Assembly (NCBI GenBank): GCA_023052935.1
Contig: CM041292.1
Location: forward strand, 198,392,299 to 198,456,298
Length of the DNA: 64,000 nucleotides
Source of the DNA: Piezodorus guildinii
Lineage: Eukaryota; Arthropoda; Insecta; Hemiptera; Pentatomidae
Direction of reading: 5' to 3'
The notes below the pieces were generated by a model, which saw nothing but the letters and a program-made list of their open reading frames with translations, did not search any database and was not told where the DNA came from. Positions 31,863 to 43,182 of the stretch are shown here, piece after piece. Every line of letters starts with the position of its first letter. Position 1 is the stretch's first letter. Position numbers and translations under genes: made by a program.

Positions 31863-32021
31863 CTAAAAAAAAAAAAAAAAAAATTAAAATGTCCCACAAA
31901 ATTTGGTGTGGTTTCAGTTGAATAATAATATAAAATTTAAAAAATAAACTAAAAAATCCACTTCCAACCAACTTTTCTATTATAAAAAATCTAATGTTTA
32001 AAAATCTGACCAGCTTCTTTT

Positions 32022-32445
32022 TATTGGGTGTAAAACAAGTTTGTAGCACTATTTTACTGATGATTTCAATAAAACTTCAGATTCTTGTGAATATTTTTTA
32101 TCAATCATACATGACCCATGTATTCATCGTAGACTGAGGGTTACCTATGACCAAGCAAGCGCTTTGCTTCTTTCAAGTCAAAATTTCCGAATCTGGACCG
32201 AGCAAACCACTTACGAACGGTACTTTATCCTTAGACATCATTGCCATACACACTGCAAATTTAGCTAACCGTCTGTGCAGCGGATTTTCCTTTTCGGAAA
32301 TAAAAAATCATTAAATGACGAAATGAATTTTTTTCTTTTTCATTTGTAGCATGCTAAATACCACTTACAGACAAGGAATCTCGGTTGAAACTGGTACGTA
32401 TAAGTACCTTAAACAATCATTTTTTTGAATATGTAAACATTATTG
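32022..32445 (-). mobile_element. Mariner family M2 copy, truncated
   Basis: The left end TATTGGGTGTAAAACAAG is an M2 TIR. On the minus strand GSTVRKWFAR and GNFDLK (helix-turn-helix region of mariner transposase) are readable near 32180-32240, with stops. The other TIR is missing. Confidence 0.6.
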
Positions 32446-32469
32446 ACGAATATTATCAAACATTATCTC

Positions 32470-32845
32470 CTTTGTCCACTCTATCTACACAAGATCTCAG
32501 CCCTTGAAGCTACTCATTCCTTTCCATACAACTGCTTCCTTTAAGGCATCCTTCGTCATTCCTGCATGTTTATCCTGGAATTTCTTCCTTAATTCCATAC
32601 GTACATCTCAATACTTTAAACGTCAACTACTGATCCATCTTCTAGAATATCGATCTACCGTGCCTTTATTGAGTTAAACTATTTAGCCTCTTTTATATAT
32701 GCATATATATGCCTACAAATCGTGAACATAGTATTATAATAATTTTATGGATATAATTAAAACTATAAATGTATTAATCAATTATTATGTTATTCCTAGA
32801 GGACCAAAAGTCCCAAAATAAAAATTTATTTTAATTTTATAACAG
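32470..32845 (+). pseudogene. CR1-like LINE C-terminus and 3' UTR
   Basis: The plus strand parallels the LINE end at 16340-16500 (LYLHKISALEA, HSFPYNCFL, FILEFLP) with frameshifts. It continues to AGGACCAAAAGTCCCAAAAT, the counterpart of GGGACTAGCTGTCCCAGAAT in that copy, near 32800. Confidence 0.5.
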
Positions 32846-32924
32846 ACTTTTTTACCCAAGGCCAGAATTTCAAAACTGACAGATCACCATAGCCTTTTTT
32901 AAAGGAGCAAAAAATAGTTCGTTG

Positions 32925-33025
32925 TGCTGTCCTATGTATAAGACGTAAAACGGTAGTCCAGAGCCTGAGCGAAGTCGTTAAAGATCCCTATCCCAATTGA
33001 ATCTGAACTGTAGCATCGTACTTTT
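32925..33025 (+). mobile_element. SINE-A body fragment
   Basis: GAGCCTGAGCGAAGTCGTTA and AAGATCCCTATCC match the SINE-A body. The ends are lost. Confidence 0.55.
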
Positions 33026-33087
33026 CAATGAGTTTTGAATGCAACTCTTCTTACAAGCTGAGTGGAAAGCCCTCTCCGATAAATTTG

Positions 33088-33303
33088 AGTCCTAAATTAC
33101 ACCAATGCAGGTTTCATTAGAATCTTTAACGGCTACTTGACATCGCACATGCTCGGGACCACCATTTTACGTCCCCTTCGAAATACAGCATTACTGAGGA
33201 ACTTTCACTTCTAATAAAAAGCCCTTGGCCGTCTGCCAGGTGTGCACTCGCGAAATAGGGCATGGAAGGCTGTTTAACTAGCAACTATACTACAACTGGC
33301 ACC
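33088..33303 (-). mobile_element. SINE-A copy, diverged
   Basis: GAGTCCTAAATT, ACATCGCACATGCTCGGGAC and GGCATGGAAGGCTG keep the family order on the minus strand. It is adjacent to a plus-strand fragment of the same family. Confidence 0.6.
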
Positions 33304-33910
33304 AAGATACTCTCTTAGAGATAATCGATTATTGCAATATCTACCTATAACTCATAGGAAACTCAACTACACCTTAACATTTGGTAACACTCGATCTGTT
33401 AAAAATCGATTTATGAATGCAGTACGTACATTAATCATTATTTCAACTTTATTTTTTTCTTCCTATAACATGCCCAAAGAATTTCCTCGTTCTTCAAGGA
33501 TCCTGTCTGTGAAATGGATATCGGCCAATATCATTACACCTCCACTAATTTCAGTTATGATTTAGTATAACAGTTATATATGCTCTAGAATTTGGGAGTG
33601 TTGGTTTATGAATATTCAATTGAGTTAGGAAACGGTGTTGGGTTATTAGCTTTGAGGTTTTGTCGGTAGCTGTCTGTATATTTAGACGTAAAGATATCAA
33701 ATTATGGTTTCTGAGTTTCGTACAGTGTTTGCTGTTGTAATTTCAATTCATAGGATGGACGGCATCGGGTTCAATTCAAATTATAGGATGTAATATTTTA
33801 AAAAGACAGGACGCATTAATACGACTCATATTTACGGCCCTGGAGTGCTTCTTCCTTCCTTGTTAAACTAAAATTCAGGGGTTCAAATTTATTAGCGAAA
33901 TAATCTGGGG
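33304..33910. other. No gene seen
   Basis: Unassigned. A 77-codon frame at 33332-33565 has no recognisable motif. Confidence 0.4.
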
Positions 33911-34190
33911 TCACCTGTGATGTAGTGGCTAGCATAGCAGCCTTCCATGCCTAAGGTCACGGGTTCGAACCTTTACAATAGAGATAGAATTTTTTAAAAA
34001 GAACAAAACATCCATGGTTATGCCATCCTTCAGAGTGGACGTTAAATGGTTGTCCCGGCCTGTGCGATTTCAGTTACTCGTTGAAGATCCCTATAATAAT
34101 TATATCGGGATAGGCAAAATTTAGGACTCCCACTGTAGCATCGTCTAATAAGCCAGAGTAGCATGACTGGTATTAAATGAATAAGCAAAC
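33911..34190 (+). mobile_element. SINE-A copy
   Basis: Head GGGTCACCTGTGATGTAGTG with B box GGGTTCGAACC. Body GGATAGGCAAAATTTAGGAC and CACTGTAGCATCGTC, with a TTAAATGAATAAGC tail. Confidence 0.8.
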
Positions 34191-34335
34191 TAATCGTTTA
34201 ACAAAATTTCATGCAATGGATATTTATTCACAGATGAAAACATCTTTTAACAATTTAATAGTAGAAATTATCTACTACAACAAGTATTTAAGTGTATTTA
34301 TTTTTCTTCACTCTGCATTTACTTCTTTGTTCTCT

Positions 34336-34533
34336 GATGGCTCTGTGGCTAACACGCTAGTCTACCGCGTCAAAGGTTTTGTGTTCGAATCATAGTCCAG
34401 GATGGACTTTTTCAGAATTATAACAAAAGGAGATTAAATCATACTTTCTCCTGTTAGTAAGTCCGGCCCATCAGTCAACCGATGGCAACTCACAAAAATA
34501 GCTGTTTGAAGTAATAATCCTCTACACTATAGA
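34336..34533 (+). mobile_element. SINE-C copy, diverged
   Basis: GCTCTGTGGCTAACACGCTA and GTGTTCGAATC are the tRNA-like head. CATCAGTCAACCGATGGCAA and CTCACAAAAATAG match the body at 63260-63290. Confidence 0.65.
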
Positions 34534-35375
34534 AAAAAAGAATATATAGTAAGGCTGCTGAACGTAGCTTAAACGACTAAAAGTGTCCAATGGTGGTCTC
34601 CCAGCCTGATATTATAGTGAAAGAGCATTCATCTCGTTAATGCAAGGAGCTTGAATAAAAAATCCTTGAAATTTCTTCAAGGTGCCATAGAAAAGAGTAC
34701 GAATGACCTAAATGACTATCACTTAATCCCTCGACAGATAATCTTCCAAACAAAGTCATTATTGAAGCTGTCAATCTAATCTCACAATCTAAAACTTTGG
34801 AAGATAAACACTTTAAATGGCTATTGTTAATGTAATTAGGTTACTTTTTCAAATCGAGTGATAGTATTGTCACATCAACATTCTGTATTGATATATCACT
34901 TCATGAAATTAGACCGTTTGGAGTTTTGGATTTTATATTATGGAACACCTAGAAGTAACTTTTTATTTTTATTTTGGAGCTTCATATTTACTCTAAAGGG
35001 CTCCAAGTTTTTAAGAACAAAATAGCATTTTGTAATAAAAACAATATTAGTATTAAAAACGGTCCCTTATACCTTTTCCAGGAAAGACTTTTTTAACTTT
35101 TGTCCGTATTTCTATATCAGAGTTAGACTAACAATGGGTCATAATTGTAAAATTGCCGAATTGTTTATAATATTAAGAGATAATATTAATATTATCCCTT
35201 AAGAATTTATTATAATAGATAACTTAACAATTAACTGCAAATTTCGGCTACATTTTTTAGGTCACGAAGCTTAAGTTACTATTTTCAATTAGTTCTATTT
35301 ATAGTTAAAGCGAAAAATTGAATAGTAACATTTTTCAATTATCAATTATCTGGAAATAAATACGGATGGCTCGAA
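34534..35375. other. No gene seen
   Basis: Unassigned AT-rich sequence. A small palindrome at about 35182-35200 (ATAATATTAATATTAT). Confidence 0.4.
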
Positions 35376-35379
35376 ATGT

Positions 35380-35960
35380 ATGATTAATAGTAGAAACGGT
35401 GATTATTTTAGTTCTATTGATATATTAGCAAATAAGTTTGAACAAGTAGATAATTTTAATTATTTAGGTTTTATGATAACTATAACAAACGAAATACAAG
35501 AAGAAATTAAGTATCTCTCAAAATGCGTGTTATTATTTATTAGCGAAAATATCTAGCTTGAAGCTTCTATCAAAAAACTTAAAGATTAGAATTTATAAAA
35601 ATTTTATTCTCATTACCGTTCAATACGGATGTGAAACGTGGTCGCTTATTATGAAGGATGAACAGCGTCTTATTTAGGGTTTTCGACAATAAGCATCTCT
35701 TTAAAATATTTGGTCCAAAGAGAGATGAGGCCACTGGGGAATTCAGAATGTTACACAAAGAGGTTGTAACTTATCAGTATAATAGAGTTGATACTGTCGC
35801 GGTGGCTCTAATAGACTTGTACACCTTAAGGGCTCAGTGAAGAACGAATTTCGAAAATGTAGTCTGTGCCGAACCGACTGGTCCGAAGCGTCGATGGGAG
35901 GAAAACGTATCTGATCTCAGGGGATTGAGCTTGAACGGTGAACTTGAACTTTCGCATTCG
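35380..35960 (+). pseudogene. Non-LTR RT C-terminal fragment (second LINE type)
   Basis: FEQVDNFNYLGFMI, QYGCETWSLIMKDEQRL, RVFDNKHLFKIFGPKRDEAT and KRRWEENVSDLRGL follow the order of a widespread insect LINE C-terminus (YGSETWTL...RVFERKVLRKIFGP...RRW-DV--DL). There are several stops and shifts. A 60-codon open piece lies at 35658-35840. It differs from Jockey; clade not fixed. Confidence 0.65.
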
Positions 35961-36309
35961 GTAAGACTTTTATTATTATTGGTCTCGTATCACATAGTCC
36001 AATTCAATTTTTAAAAAATCTGTATCAATTATAACGTAATTATCAGACTTTATAAAACTGATGAATACAATATTTTAATAGTTTCATAATTTTAGTAACA
36101 TTTTTTTAATAATAACTGTATAAAGAATATCAAATAAATGATATAAAAGATTTCAAGTTATCAATCTATTAGTTAATACTATTTTAAATAAGCATTTTAA
36201 AAAATGGCATTTATATTTAAGGATATTTTTAATAATTTATTTATTGATCGCCATCCGAACATATTATCTTTCATTATAATTATAACGTTACGAAATACAT
36301 ATTATAAAC
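35961..36309. other. No gene seen
   Basis: AT-rich. The open frame covering 36204-36310 has no homology I can see upstream of the LINE match. Confidence 0.4.
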
Positions 36310-36870
36310 CGCTTAAACTTATTAATAAAACCGTAAACCCCTGGAAAACCTCAAGCCGTAGTTCTCGTCGAGAAGAAGTCGCTATTACCCGCCTCAGAAT
36401 CGGACATAGCCTACTTACCCATGGCTACTTAATTACTAGAGAAATCCCTCCTAAATGCTCTCAGTGCAACAAAATTATATACATCAGACATATATTTAAA
36501 GAATGCTCTTATTATCACAAAGTATTATACCAGCTGGGTATACCACCCAACATATCAATGGCTCTGCGGGATGATGGGCCCTCCATATAAGCAGTCATTA
36601 AATTTCTTACAAAAGTGAAACTGTTAAAAAGTCTCTGACCATCCAACACATTTATCGAGGCCTTACCTCTTTATTATGTATCTATTTAATTCCTTATTTT
36701 ATTTATTTATTTTATTATTATTTTTTTTACTTTATTTTGTTTTTTTATCATTATAATTCCTCTTGAACTAATAGACTTTAACTAATAAACACCTCTCAAG
36801 GATAAACCGTAATAACTAACCATCGGGCGTTGATGACCTGGCTGTTGTACGCCCTAAAACCAAACCAAAC
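36310..36870 (+). pseudogene. RNase-H-type LINE C-terminus and 3' UTR (I/LOA-like)
   Basis: In the frame ending at 36590, SRRSRREEV-type sequence is followed by ITRLRIGHSLLTHGYLI, PPKCSQCNK and IRHIFKECSYY, the RNase-H edge and CCHC-like tail of I/LOA-group LINEs. An in-frame TAA at 36588-36590 interrupts AVIKFLTKVKLLKSL, which ends at a TGA at 36636-36638, so the normal end is one stop further on. The 3' UTR closes with GTTGTACGCCCTAAAACCAA. Confidence 0.7.
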
Positions 36871-37299
36871 AAACATATTATAAAATAAACCAATGAGTAT
36901 TTATATTTAGACTGTGGATTTCATAAACTAGTGATCTTTCATTTAATCCTCGTCTATAGCGACATAATAATGATGCTTATTGAGATAATAGCTAATTTAG
37001 GAATATACAATTTTTTTAGACAGGTAATTTCTATTATTTTGATCCCTCACCGAACAGTTTTAGCAACTGATATAAATTATTGTAGATCGATCTAATTTTT
37101 CACAAATCTGCACTGGGAAGGTAGTCTGTTTGAAACTGGAGAATGAATACAATGAAATTATATAATATAATTATTATAAAAAACAAATATTAGAAAGTTC
37201 AGAAAAATCCGGGATATTGGAGAACCTTGTGATCTGGACAAACTAAGACTAGTTATGAGGACATAAGTGAAACCAGCTCACGCTAAGTGGCACTATTTG
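36871..37299. other. No gene seen
   Basis: Unassigned AT-rich sequence. Confidence 0.4.
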
Positions 37300-37553
37300 T
37301 TCTCTCTCCAGGGTCACTGTCAAATATATTTCACTTATCTGACTTCTCTACTCTTCTCACTATTTCAATCAGAGATGAAGTAGTCGGATTTGTGAATGAT
37401 GCGAGCACAATAATAATTTCTAAGCATTATACGGCACATTCCACGATAATTTCTTCACTTATCAGTAATATTTCTCCCGCAAGCACGCTCTTCCTCGTAC
37501 ATAAATCACGAACAGAAATCGTAAAAATGAGCAGGTTACGGTTGTCGACTTAG
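37300..37553 (+). pseudogene. Possible RT fragment
   Basis: SDFSTLLTISIRDEVVGFVN followed by DAST resembles the motif around the F-A-D-D box of some LINEs (L..LxIRGEVVxFADDxxx), with VND in place of ADD. Short and decayed. Confidence 0.3.
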
Positions 37554-37708
37554 CGTTGGCTGAAGCAGGAAATATTTTCAACTTGCCCTCACTGGAACTG
37601 ATTCCTGGCAGGGGTCGTCCTTGCCGAACGCTAACTTTTAATTTCTTGACGATCGGAAGTCAGATTGACAGTGACGGTTATTGGAAGCAGAAAATCATAA
37701 GTTTAATT

Positions 37709-38678
37709 TTTTTTTTTTTTTTTTATTAATTGATATTTACAACTGAATAGGAAAAAATACAAGTAAATGTGAAAAAAAGTAACAATTGGCTTGATAAGCT
37801 CTTGTGAAGAAGCTACCCAGCACTTAAATGTTTATGTCATTAGCAGGTCTCGAGGCTACCGTATTTTCAGGCGCCTCCAAGAATTATCAGGAATAGATGG
37901 AGATGAGAGGATACGGACAAGCGGGTTTTAGTGGGCTGGTAGTTTGGAATTAAAGGAGTTAAAGGAAATATCTAGTTCTGGCTAAGTCTGCAACTAACGG
38001 AATATTCAGGTCTTTATGGATAGTTTTATTAGTGTGCTAGGATTGGACGGGAGAGGAATTTGATGGCTTGGTGGATCCCCATAGCTCAATACCATATGTC
38101 CAAATAATGGCTATATAAATTAGTTATTTGTAGTAGATTGGAAGCTTTGAACGTTTGTAAAGTAAGTGTTGTAACAATCGGTATCTGCGAGCAGTTTCTT
38201 GTCTTTTCAGTCTGGTGTGAGGATTTCAAGTTAGACGTTTTTCAAGATGGAGTCTTAGGTAGCGGATCTGTTCAACAGGAATTAGTGGGATGTTACTAAA
38301 GGATACAGTGGGACAGGAGGTCATAGGTTTGCGACGAAGGGTAAACGTAATTTGATGGGATTTGTTAGGATTGATTTTAGTTCTCCTTTTCTGACACCAC
38401 TCTTCAATGGAGTCGATGTGTGACTGAAGGTTTTGTGATGCGTCAGTTGGGTCATTGTTTACTGATAACACACATATGTCATCTGCATATGTAGTGAGGA
38501 CAGTGCTAGGATGGATGGGGATATCAGCTGTATACACCGTATAAAAGATCGAACCCAGGATACTTACTACCTTGAGGTACTCCGGCGGACTGAGTAAATA
38601 AGGATGAGTAAGAAAGGTTACGGTTAACTTCAAAGGCTCTATCAGTGAGGTAGCAACGAATTAAAAGGAAGTACGCTT

Positions 38679-38680
<2 letters not shown>
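37709..38680 (-). pseudogene. Jockey ORF2 3' half with poly(A)
   Basis: The T run at 37709-37726 is the poly(A) of a minus-strand copy. The shared 3' UTR follows, then C-terminal motifs with frameshifts, then a 135-codon open piece (38226-38633) with TYADDICVLS and IRYLRLHLEKRLT. The copy is 5'-truncated at about 38680, where a T tract starts. TTAATTTTTTT on both sides may be its target duplication. Confidence 0.8.

Positions 38681-38681
<1 letters not shown>

Positions 38682-38730
<49 letters not shown>
38682..38730. repeat. Poly(T) tract
   Basis: About 48 consecutive T. It either pre-dates the Jockey insertion as its target or is the tail of another minus-strand retrocopy. Confidence 0.95.
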
Positions 38731-38733
<3 letters not shown>

Positions 38734-39535
38734 TTTATATTGTTTTATGTATATATTTTTCTCAAAAAGTTGTGATAGGATTATGATTTATTTTTTTACG
38801 ATTTATTTTATTTTTTACAATTTTTTTTTGGGATAAAATATTTTTTTTTTAATATTTTTACATTTCTCGTTTACAAAAATATTTTATAGTTGATTGTATC
38901 TTTTAGTTATAGTTGGATAAGTGGAAATGAATATTTTATTTACATCTACAAAACTGTACATTGCATACATTTTGACCGTTATTTTCTTATATATTTATAA
39001 ATGTATTTGAAATATATGCTATATATTTCTAAGGATTTTAGAACTTATTTGTCTTATTGTTATTTGTTCTTTTTTATCCTCTTTCACTAAGGAAGCATGA
39101 TTTTAAATGTAGACATATTTAAATATTATTAAAATATGGAGGATAAAGGAAAAAGTTAATGTGGAATCAATTGATAATTAAATTTAAAAAAAAAGAAAAA
39201 AATAATTTTATTATAAATGCCCCTGTTGTAGGTGAAGTTATTAAAGTATTTTATTTATTTAAACTCAGATTAGTATAATATACAGTACTTCCATTAAAAA
39301 AACAAAAATCTATTTTAATTAATTTCATGATAAATACTTTTCGAATTAAGATTGTGGGTCCTGGTTGTTTAAAAGGTGAGGTTTATAGTTCATCCAATGC
39401 CAATTTCAAAGATTTTGTTAAATTATACTTTTTTTTTTGTGAACACTTTTATAAACATGCATGTATACTTAATTTTTATCATTATTACTTGAGTCAATAT
39501 TTCTAATGTTAATTTATTCTTCTTTTTTTATATAA
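38731..39535. other. No gene seen
   Basis: Unassigned AT-rich sequence. Confidence 0.45.
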
Positions 39536-39539
39536 GAAA

Positions 39540-39762
39540 ATTTTAGAATCATAACGAATTATCCATGGTACGTCAGCAAAAATACTCAATACTGTGGGTA
39601 GACCTTCACATGTTAACGAACAGATCAAACCCCTCTACAAGCTTTTTCACAACATAAATGAACATTCTAACACTTAAATACAGAACATGGCCCCTAGCGA
39701 AATGCCTAACTGTCGAAGACTGAAAAGAAGTCGTTTGAGGGACCTTCTGTCATAAATAGGAT
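39540..39762 (+). pseudogene. Jockey-type ORF2 C-terminal relic
   Basis: RIITNYPWYVSKNTQYCG (as in NAPWYV...T) and PNCRRLKRSRLRDLLS mark the end of a Jockey ORF2. The SINE-A copy at 39766 is inserted right at the stop codon region. Confidence 0.55.
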
Positions 39763-39765
39763 TCA

Positions 39766-40013
39766 TTATTTTATTTATTTATTTAACTTCACTTTATGCT
39801 ACTATGGCTATTCGGACGATGCTACAGTGGGAGTCCTAAATTTCGCCTATCCAGGTTTTATTAGGATAGGGATCTTTTAACGTCCCCTCCGAAGAACGGC
39901 GTAACTAATGAATTTTTACTCCCATTAAAAAATCCTAGGACCACCTGCGGGTTTGAACCCGTGACCTTTGGCATGGGAGGCTGTTACGCTAGCCACCCAG
40001 CTACAAGTGATCC
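39766..40013 (-). mobile_element. SINE-A copy with 15-bp target duplication
   Basis: CATAAATAGGATTCA at 39751-39765 and 40014-40028 brackets the copy exactly. The body lacks the segment around the CATCGCACAGGCTCGGGACC landmark, so it is a deleted subtype. B box GGGTTTGAACCCG is intact in reverse. Confidence 0.9.
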
Positions 40014-40277
40014 CATAAATAGGATTCAAACCAGACAGAGATGCCACTGGTTATTACCTTATCCATCAAACTCTACGACGCCACAAGATCAAAACCTACC
40101 CACATTGCATTCACTGGTTGTCCATGAATTTGACAGATGTAAATAGAAAAATTTGAGATAAAAATAAAAACAATATTCATTAAATTAATATAATCAATTT
40201 CTCTTTAGTTATTTAGGAATAAAGCTATTTAAGAATCTGTAAAAAAAAAAATCATGTACCTTTTATGGGAGTCAAAC

Positions 40278-40709
40278 TTTTTTTTTTTTTTTCGTAGGCT
40301 TAAACCACTTGGATCATTTTCGCCTTAAAAAAAGGATTAAATATTATAGTCTATTGTACAAGTCTGTCTGTCGTAGGAAGTCAAAAAGTTTTGCAGTTGT
40401 CTGTATGTTGCCTTGTAAAACGGTTGGTAAGTCAGTGTCAATTGCAATATGAGCTCTGTGAGTATCATAAGCCCTACACTCTGTCAAAATGTGTTTAACA
40501 GTAACCAGGCAACCGCATGTTGGGCAGTCAGCAGGAGGTTCCCGTGCCATGAGATGTCCGTGAGTTAATCGGGTGTGTCCAATGTGCAGGCGCGCTAGAA
40601 TAACCTCTTCCCTTCGCTTTTGTCATAGGGACGAATGCCAATGGGAGATGGCAGCTCACAGATAGCTCACTCGGTTAAGGCGCTGCTCCCCCGCCTCCCA
40701 TTCATATTA
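40278..40709 (-). mobile_element. RNase-H-type LINE, 5'-truncated, 11-bp target duplication
   Basis: GGGAGTCAAAC occurs at 40267-40277 and 40710-40720. The T run from 40278 is the poly(A). On the minus strand REEVI, LARLHIGHTRLTHGHLM, ADCPTCGCLVTVKHILTECR and LFDFLRQTDLYNRL with stop (40344) give the C-terminus of the same LINE group as 36310-36870. The first about 50 bases of the copy (40660-40709) hold GGTTAAGGCGCTGCTCCCCC, which looks like part of a tRNA D-arm and is not LINE sequence I can place. Confidence 0.85.
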
Positions 40710-40720
40710 GGGAGTCAAAC

Positions 40721-41685
40721 ATAAAAAGCAATAAGTGGTTTTGATGAAGCCATAGGAGTAGACCTACGACTTTTTCTTTAGGAATTTTCGGGTAAAAGCA
40801 TCAGTTTGGCCCTGAGAAGTATTTCAAACGATTTATAATGGATTAACACTAAGCAAGGCATTTCAGATATATCAAAAAAAAAAAAATTAATAAAATATTT
40901 AGGTGATAATTAATTTCGGATATATATAATTACTTGTTTGAATATCTCGTAATATACAATAATTAAATCAGACAGATAATTTAAAGGATAATGAATTATT
41001 TTAAAATTAAGTTATTAAGCTATTAATAACTAATTTTTGAGGAATAAAGAAATAAAATTTCGTTTCTTAAAATAATAAAAACTACAAGCTAAACAAGTGA
41101 CATTTAGTATTGGCCAAGTGTTCTAGACCGGGCCAGATAACAGGTTAATTGACTATCGATAGGAATTTAGATTATAAATCGATATTTATGAGCTCTGGAA
41201 TTTTCTCTTCTCATTGGTGCTCAAAGGAAGGATCGAAATACATAACATCGAATTTATGGCATTCAATTATTCCGATAGTAAAGCCACCTTAATGTTCTGA
41301 CCAATTTTTCACCTGAGCAAAATGTATAATTGACCGGTTTCGCTGAATTGGCGAAGGGTATTTAGTTGTGAGCTGATAATTATGGAGTGCGAATGTCTTG
41401 TTGCTCAACAGAAGCTTTATGGCGTAGCCTTAGACGGCTATTTCGGGGTTTGTAGGTCAGGATATTCGAAATTAGTGTAACCTCTCTTCGACGGGCAGAA
41501 TCGGTTCAATGGCTTTGCCTATTGCAGAGGGGTGTCAAAGAATAAACATGTCTAACATATATATTGACATATTTAAGTTATTAGTTCAAGAAGTATATGT
41601 ACCAAGTTCTTTAATTAGGTTCAATAAAATTAATGCATACACTTTCAGTTACTAGGCTCATGAAGATTTTTTTTTTTTTTTTTTT
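40721..41685. other. No gene seen
   Basis: Unassigned. T run at 41670-41686. Confidence 0.45.
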
Positions 41686-41689
41686 TAGA

Positions 41690-41855
41690 AGCATATATGA
41701 CTTACCATTTTACACATTTTTATGGTTATCTCAAAAACATATTCGACGATTATGGGTTCACTCGCTATATAAATTGTACAGGTCTTAAATACCGATATTT
41801 TATGTTTTCTTAGTTTTAGGTGTCTTCTTCTTCCTTAAATTTATAATCTTAAAAA
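41690..41855 (-). mobile_element. HINE-like internal fragment 1
   Basis: ACCATTTTACACATTTTTAT, ACTCGCTATAT and GGTCTTAAATACCGATATTT are the minus-strand interior of the HINE-like family, with the stretch between the last two shortened. It has no ends. Confidence 0.5.
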
Positions 41856-41936
41856 AAACAAAAACAATCTACCTCTAATGTCGAGCTGGTTCTTCTTAGC
41901 GATAGGAGTTTAGTAATAAGCAATTTTTTATTGGAT

Positions 41937-42222
41937 TGTTTGTTTATTTATTTAACGTCCCTTTATGCTGCTGTGGCTAATCGGACGATGCTACAATGGG
42001 AGTCCTAAATTTTGCCTATCCAGGTTTTATTAGGATAGGGATCTTTAACGAGTACCTGTCATCGCACAGGCTCGGGACCACCTTTTAACGTCCCCTCCGA
42101 AGGACGGCATAACTAAGGATTTTTATTCCCATTAAAAAAATCCTAGGGCTACCTGCGGGTTTGAACCCGTGACCTTTGGCATAGGAGGCTGTTATGCTAA
42201 CCACCATGCTACAGGTAACCCC
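41937..42222 (-). mobile_element. SINE-A copy (near full length)
   Basis: All landmarks are present with few changes. TTTTTTATTGGAT occurs at 41924-41936 and 42238-42250. The right copy is 15 bases past the SINE head, so either the duplication includes extra 5' sequence (AAAGATAAAATAAA on the minus strand) or it is partly chance. Confidence 0.88.
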
Positions 42223-42247
42223 CTTTATTTTATCTTTTTTTTTATTG

Positions 42248-42295
42248 GATATATATATATATATACCATGGTATATATACATATATATATATATG
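42248..42295. repeat. TA-rich palindrome
   Basis: TATATATACCATGGTATATA and flanking TA units form a self-complementary tract. Confidence 0.85.
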
Positions 42296-42489
42296 GTATG
42301 GGAAAGTATCAGGATCACTTAAATTGCCGAATTTTTGTTTTCAAAAGAAATACACGTTCTGCTAAGTTCAAATTACATATTTTAAAAAAAAATGAGTGTC
42401 CATGTGTGTGTAAAACTGAAAGGTCTTAATTTAGAAGGGTAAATGTAAGAAATGTTACAGCAACATGTTTATTAAAATCAACGAATCAT

Positions 42490-42650
42490 GAGAGAAACTT
42501 CATACCATGCATTTTTATGATTATCTCAAAAAGAGATTCGACGATTATGATCTCACTCGTTATATCAATGTACGGGTCTTAAATGCCGATATTTTACGTT
42601 TTCTACCTTCAAGTGCCTTCTTCTTTCTTAAATTTTGTAGCTTCGAAAAA
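42490..42650 (-). mobile_element. HINE-like internal fragment 2
   Basis: CCATGCATTTTTATGATTAT, CGACGATTATGATCTCACTC and GGTCTTAAATGCCGATATTT resemble fragment 1 at 41690 more than the main family, so both come from one deleted subfamily. Confidence 0.5.
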
Positions 42651-42774
42651 ATTAACCATCTTGTCTTGTTAAAAAAAAAAAAAAGATATCGGGTTCAGTA
42701 CTATTTCGCGGCCAACGATCTTGCAATGAGGCGTTTAGGCCTTTACGCTCGGCTGCTGGTTTTTTCTTAGTATT

Positions 42775-42922
42775 TCGGTACCCACTTTATAGATGCTCGA
42801 TGTGCCCTACGGTAACTCCACAGCTGAAATAACAGAATAAATAATTATGTCTCAGCCGGGATTCGAACCTGGGATGCGGAGAACAATAACCTAATGCTCC
42901 ATCCACTAGACTACGCCGCTTC
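42775..42922 (-). mobile_element. SINE-B copy (tRNA-derived)
   Basis: On the minus strand GCGGCGTAGTCTAGTGG gives an A-box-like start and CAGGTTCGAATCCCGGCTGA a B box, followed by the ATAATTATTTATT body. It is not a functional tRNA gene because the body continues without a paired acceptor end. Confidence 0.75.
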
Positions 42923-43182
42923 TTTATCCCTTATCTTGTTAGCGTTGATAAAGAAACTGCTAAATATACATGTTCGACAAAATTCATAACTAATAAAGGA
43001 AAAAAGAGAACAGTAATATAAATATATAATATACTGTGGGAAAGCTAAAGATTCAAGAAAAAAAGTTATCTTATAATTTATGAGGTAATGAAAAACGGAA
43101 ATAATTTCTATTATTATTTTATTTAATCTAAAAATTTTTCATCGAAACTCTTATGTTGCGCGCATTGATTTTTATTATTATT
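42923..43182. other. No gene seen
   Basis: AT-rich spacer. Confidence 0.4.

Noticed and set aside
42248..42295. TA-rich palindrome as a regulatory cruciform
   Set aside because: Explained by a simple repeat; nothing else supports a function.
42775..42922. A possible tRNA gene (A and B boxes)
   Set aside because: The body continues as a repeat shared with other loci and no acceptor stem closes after the B box, so it is a SINE head. The same applies to the heads at 57196 and 63136.
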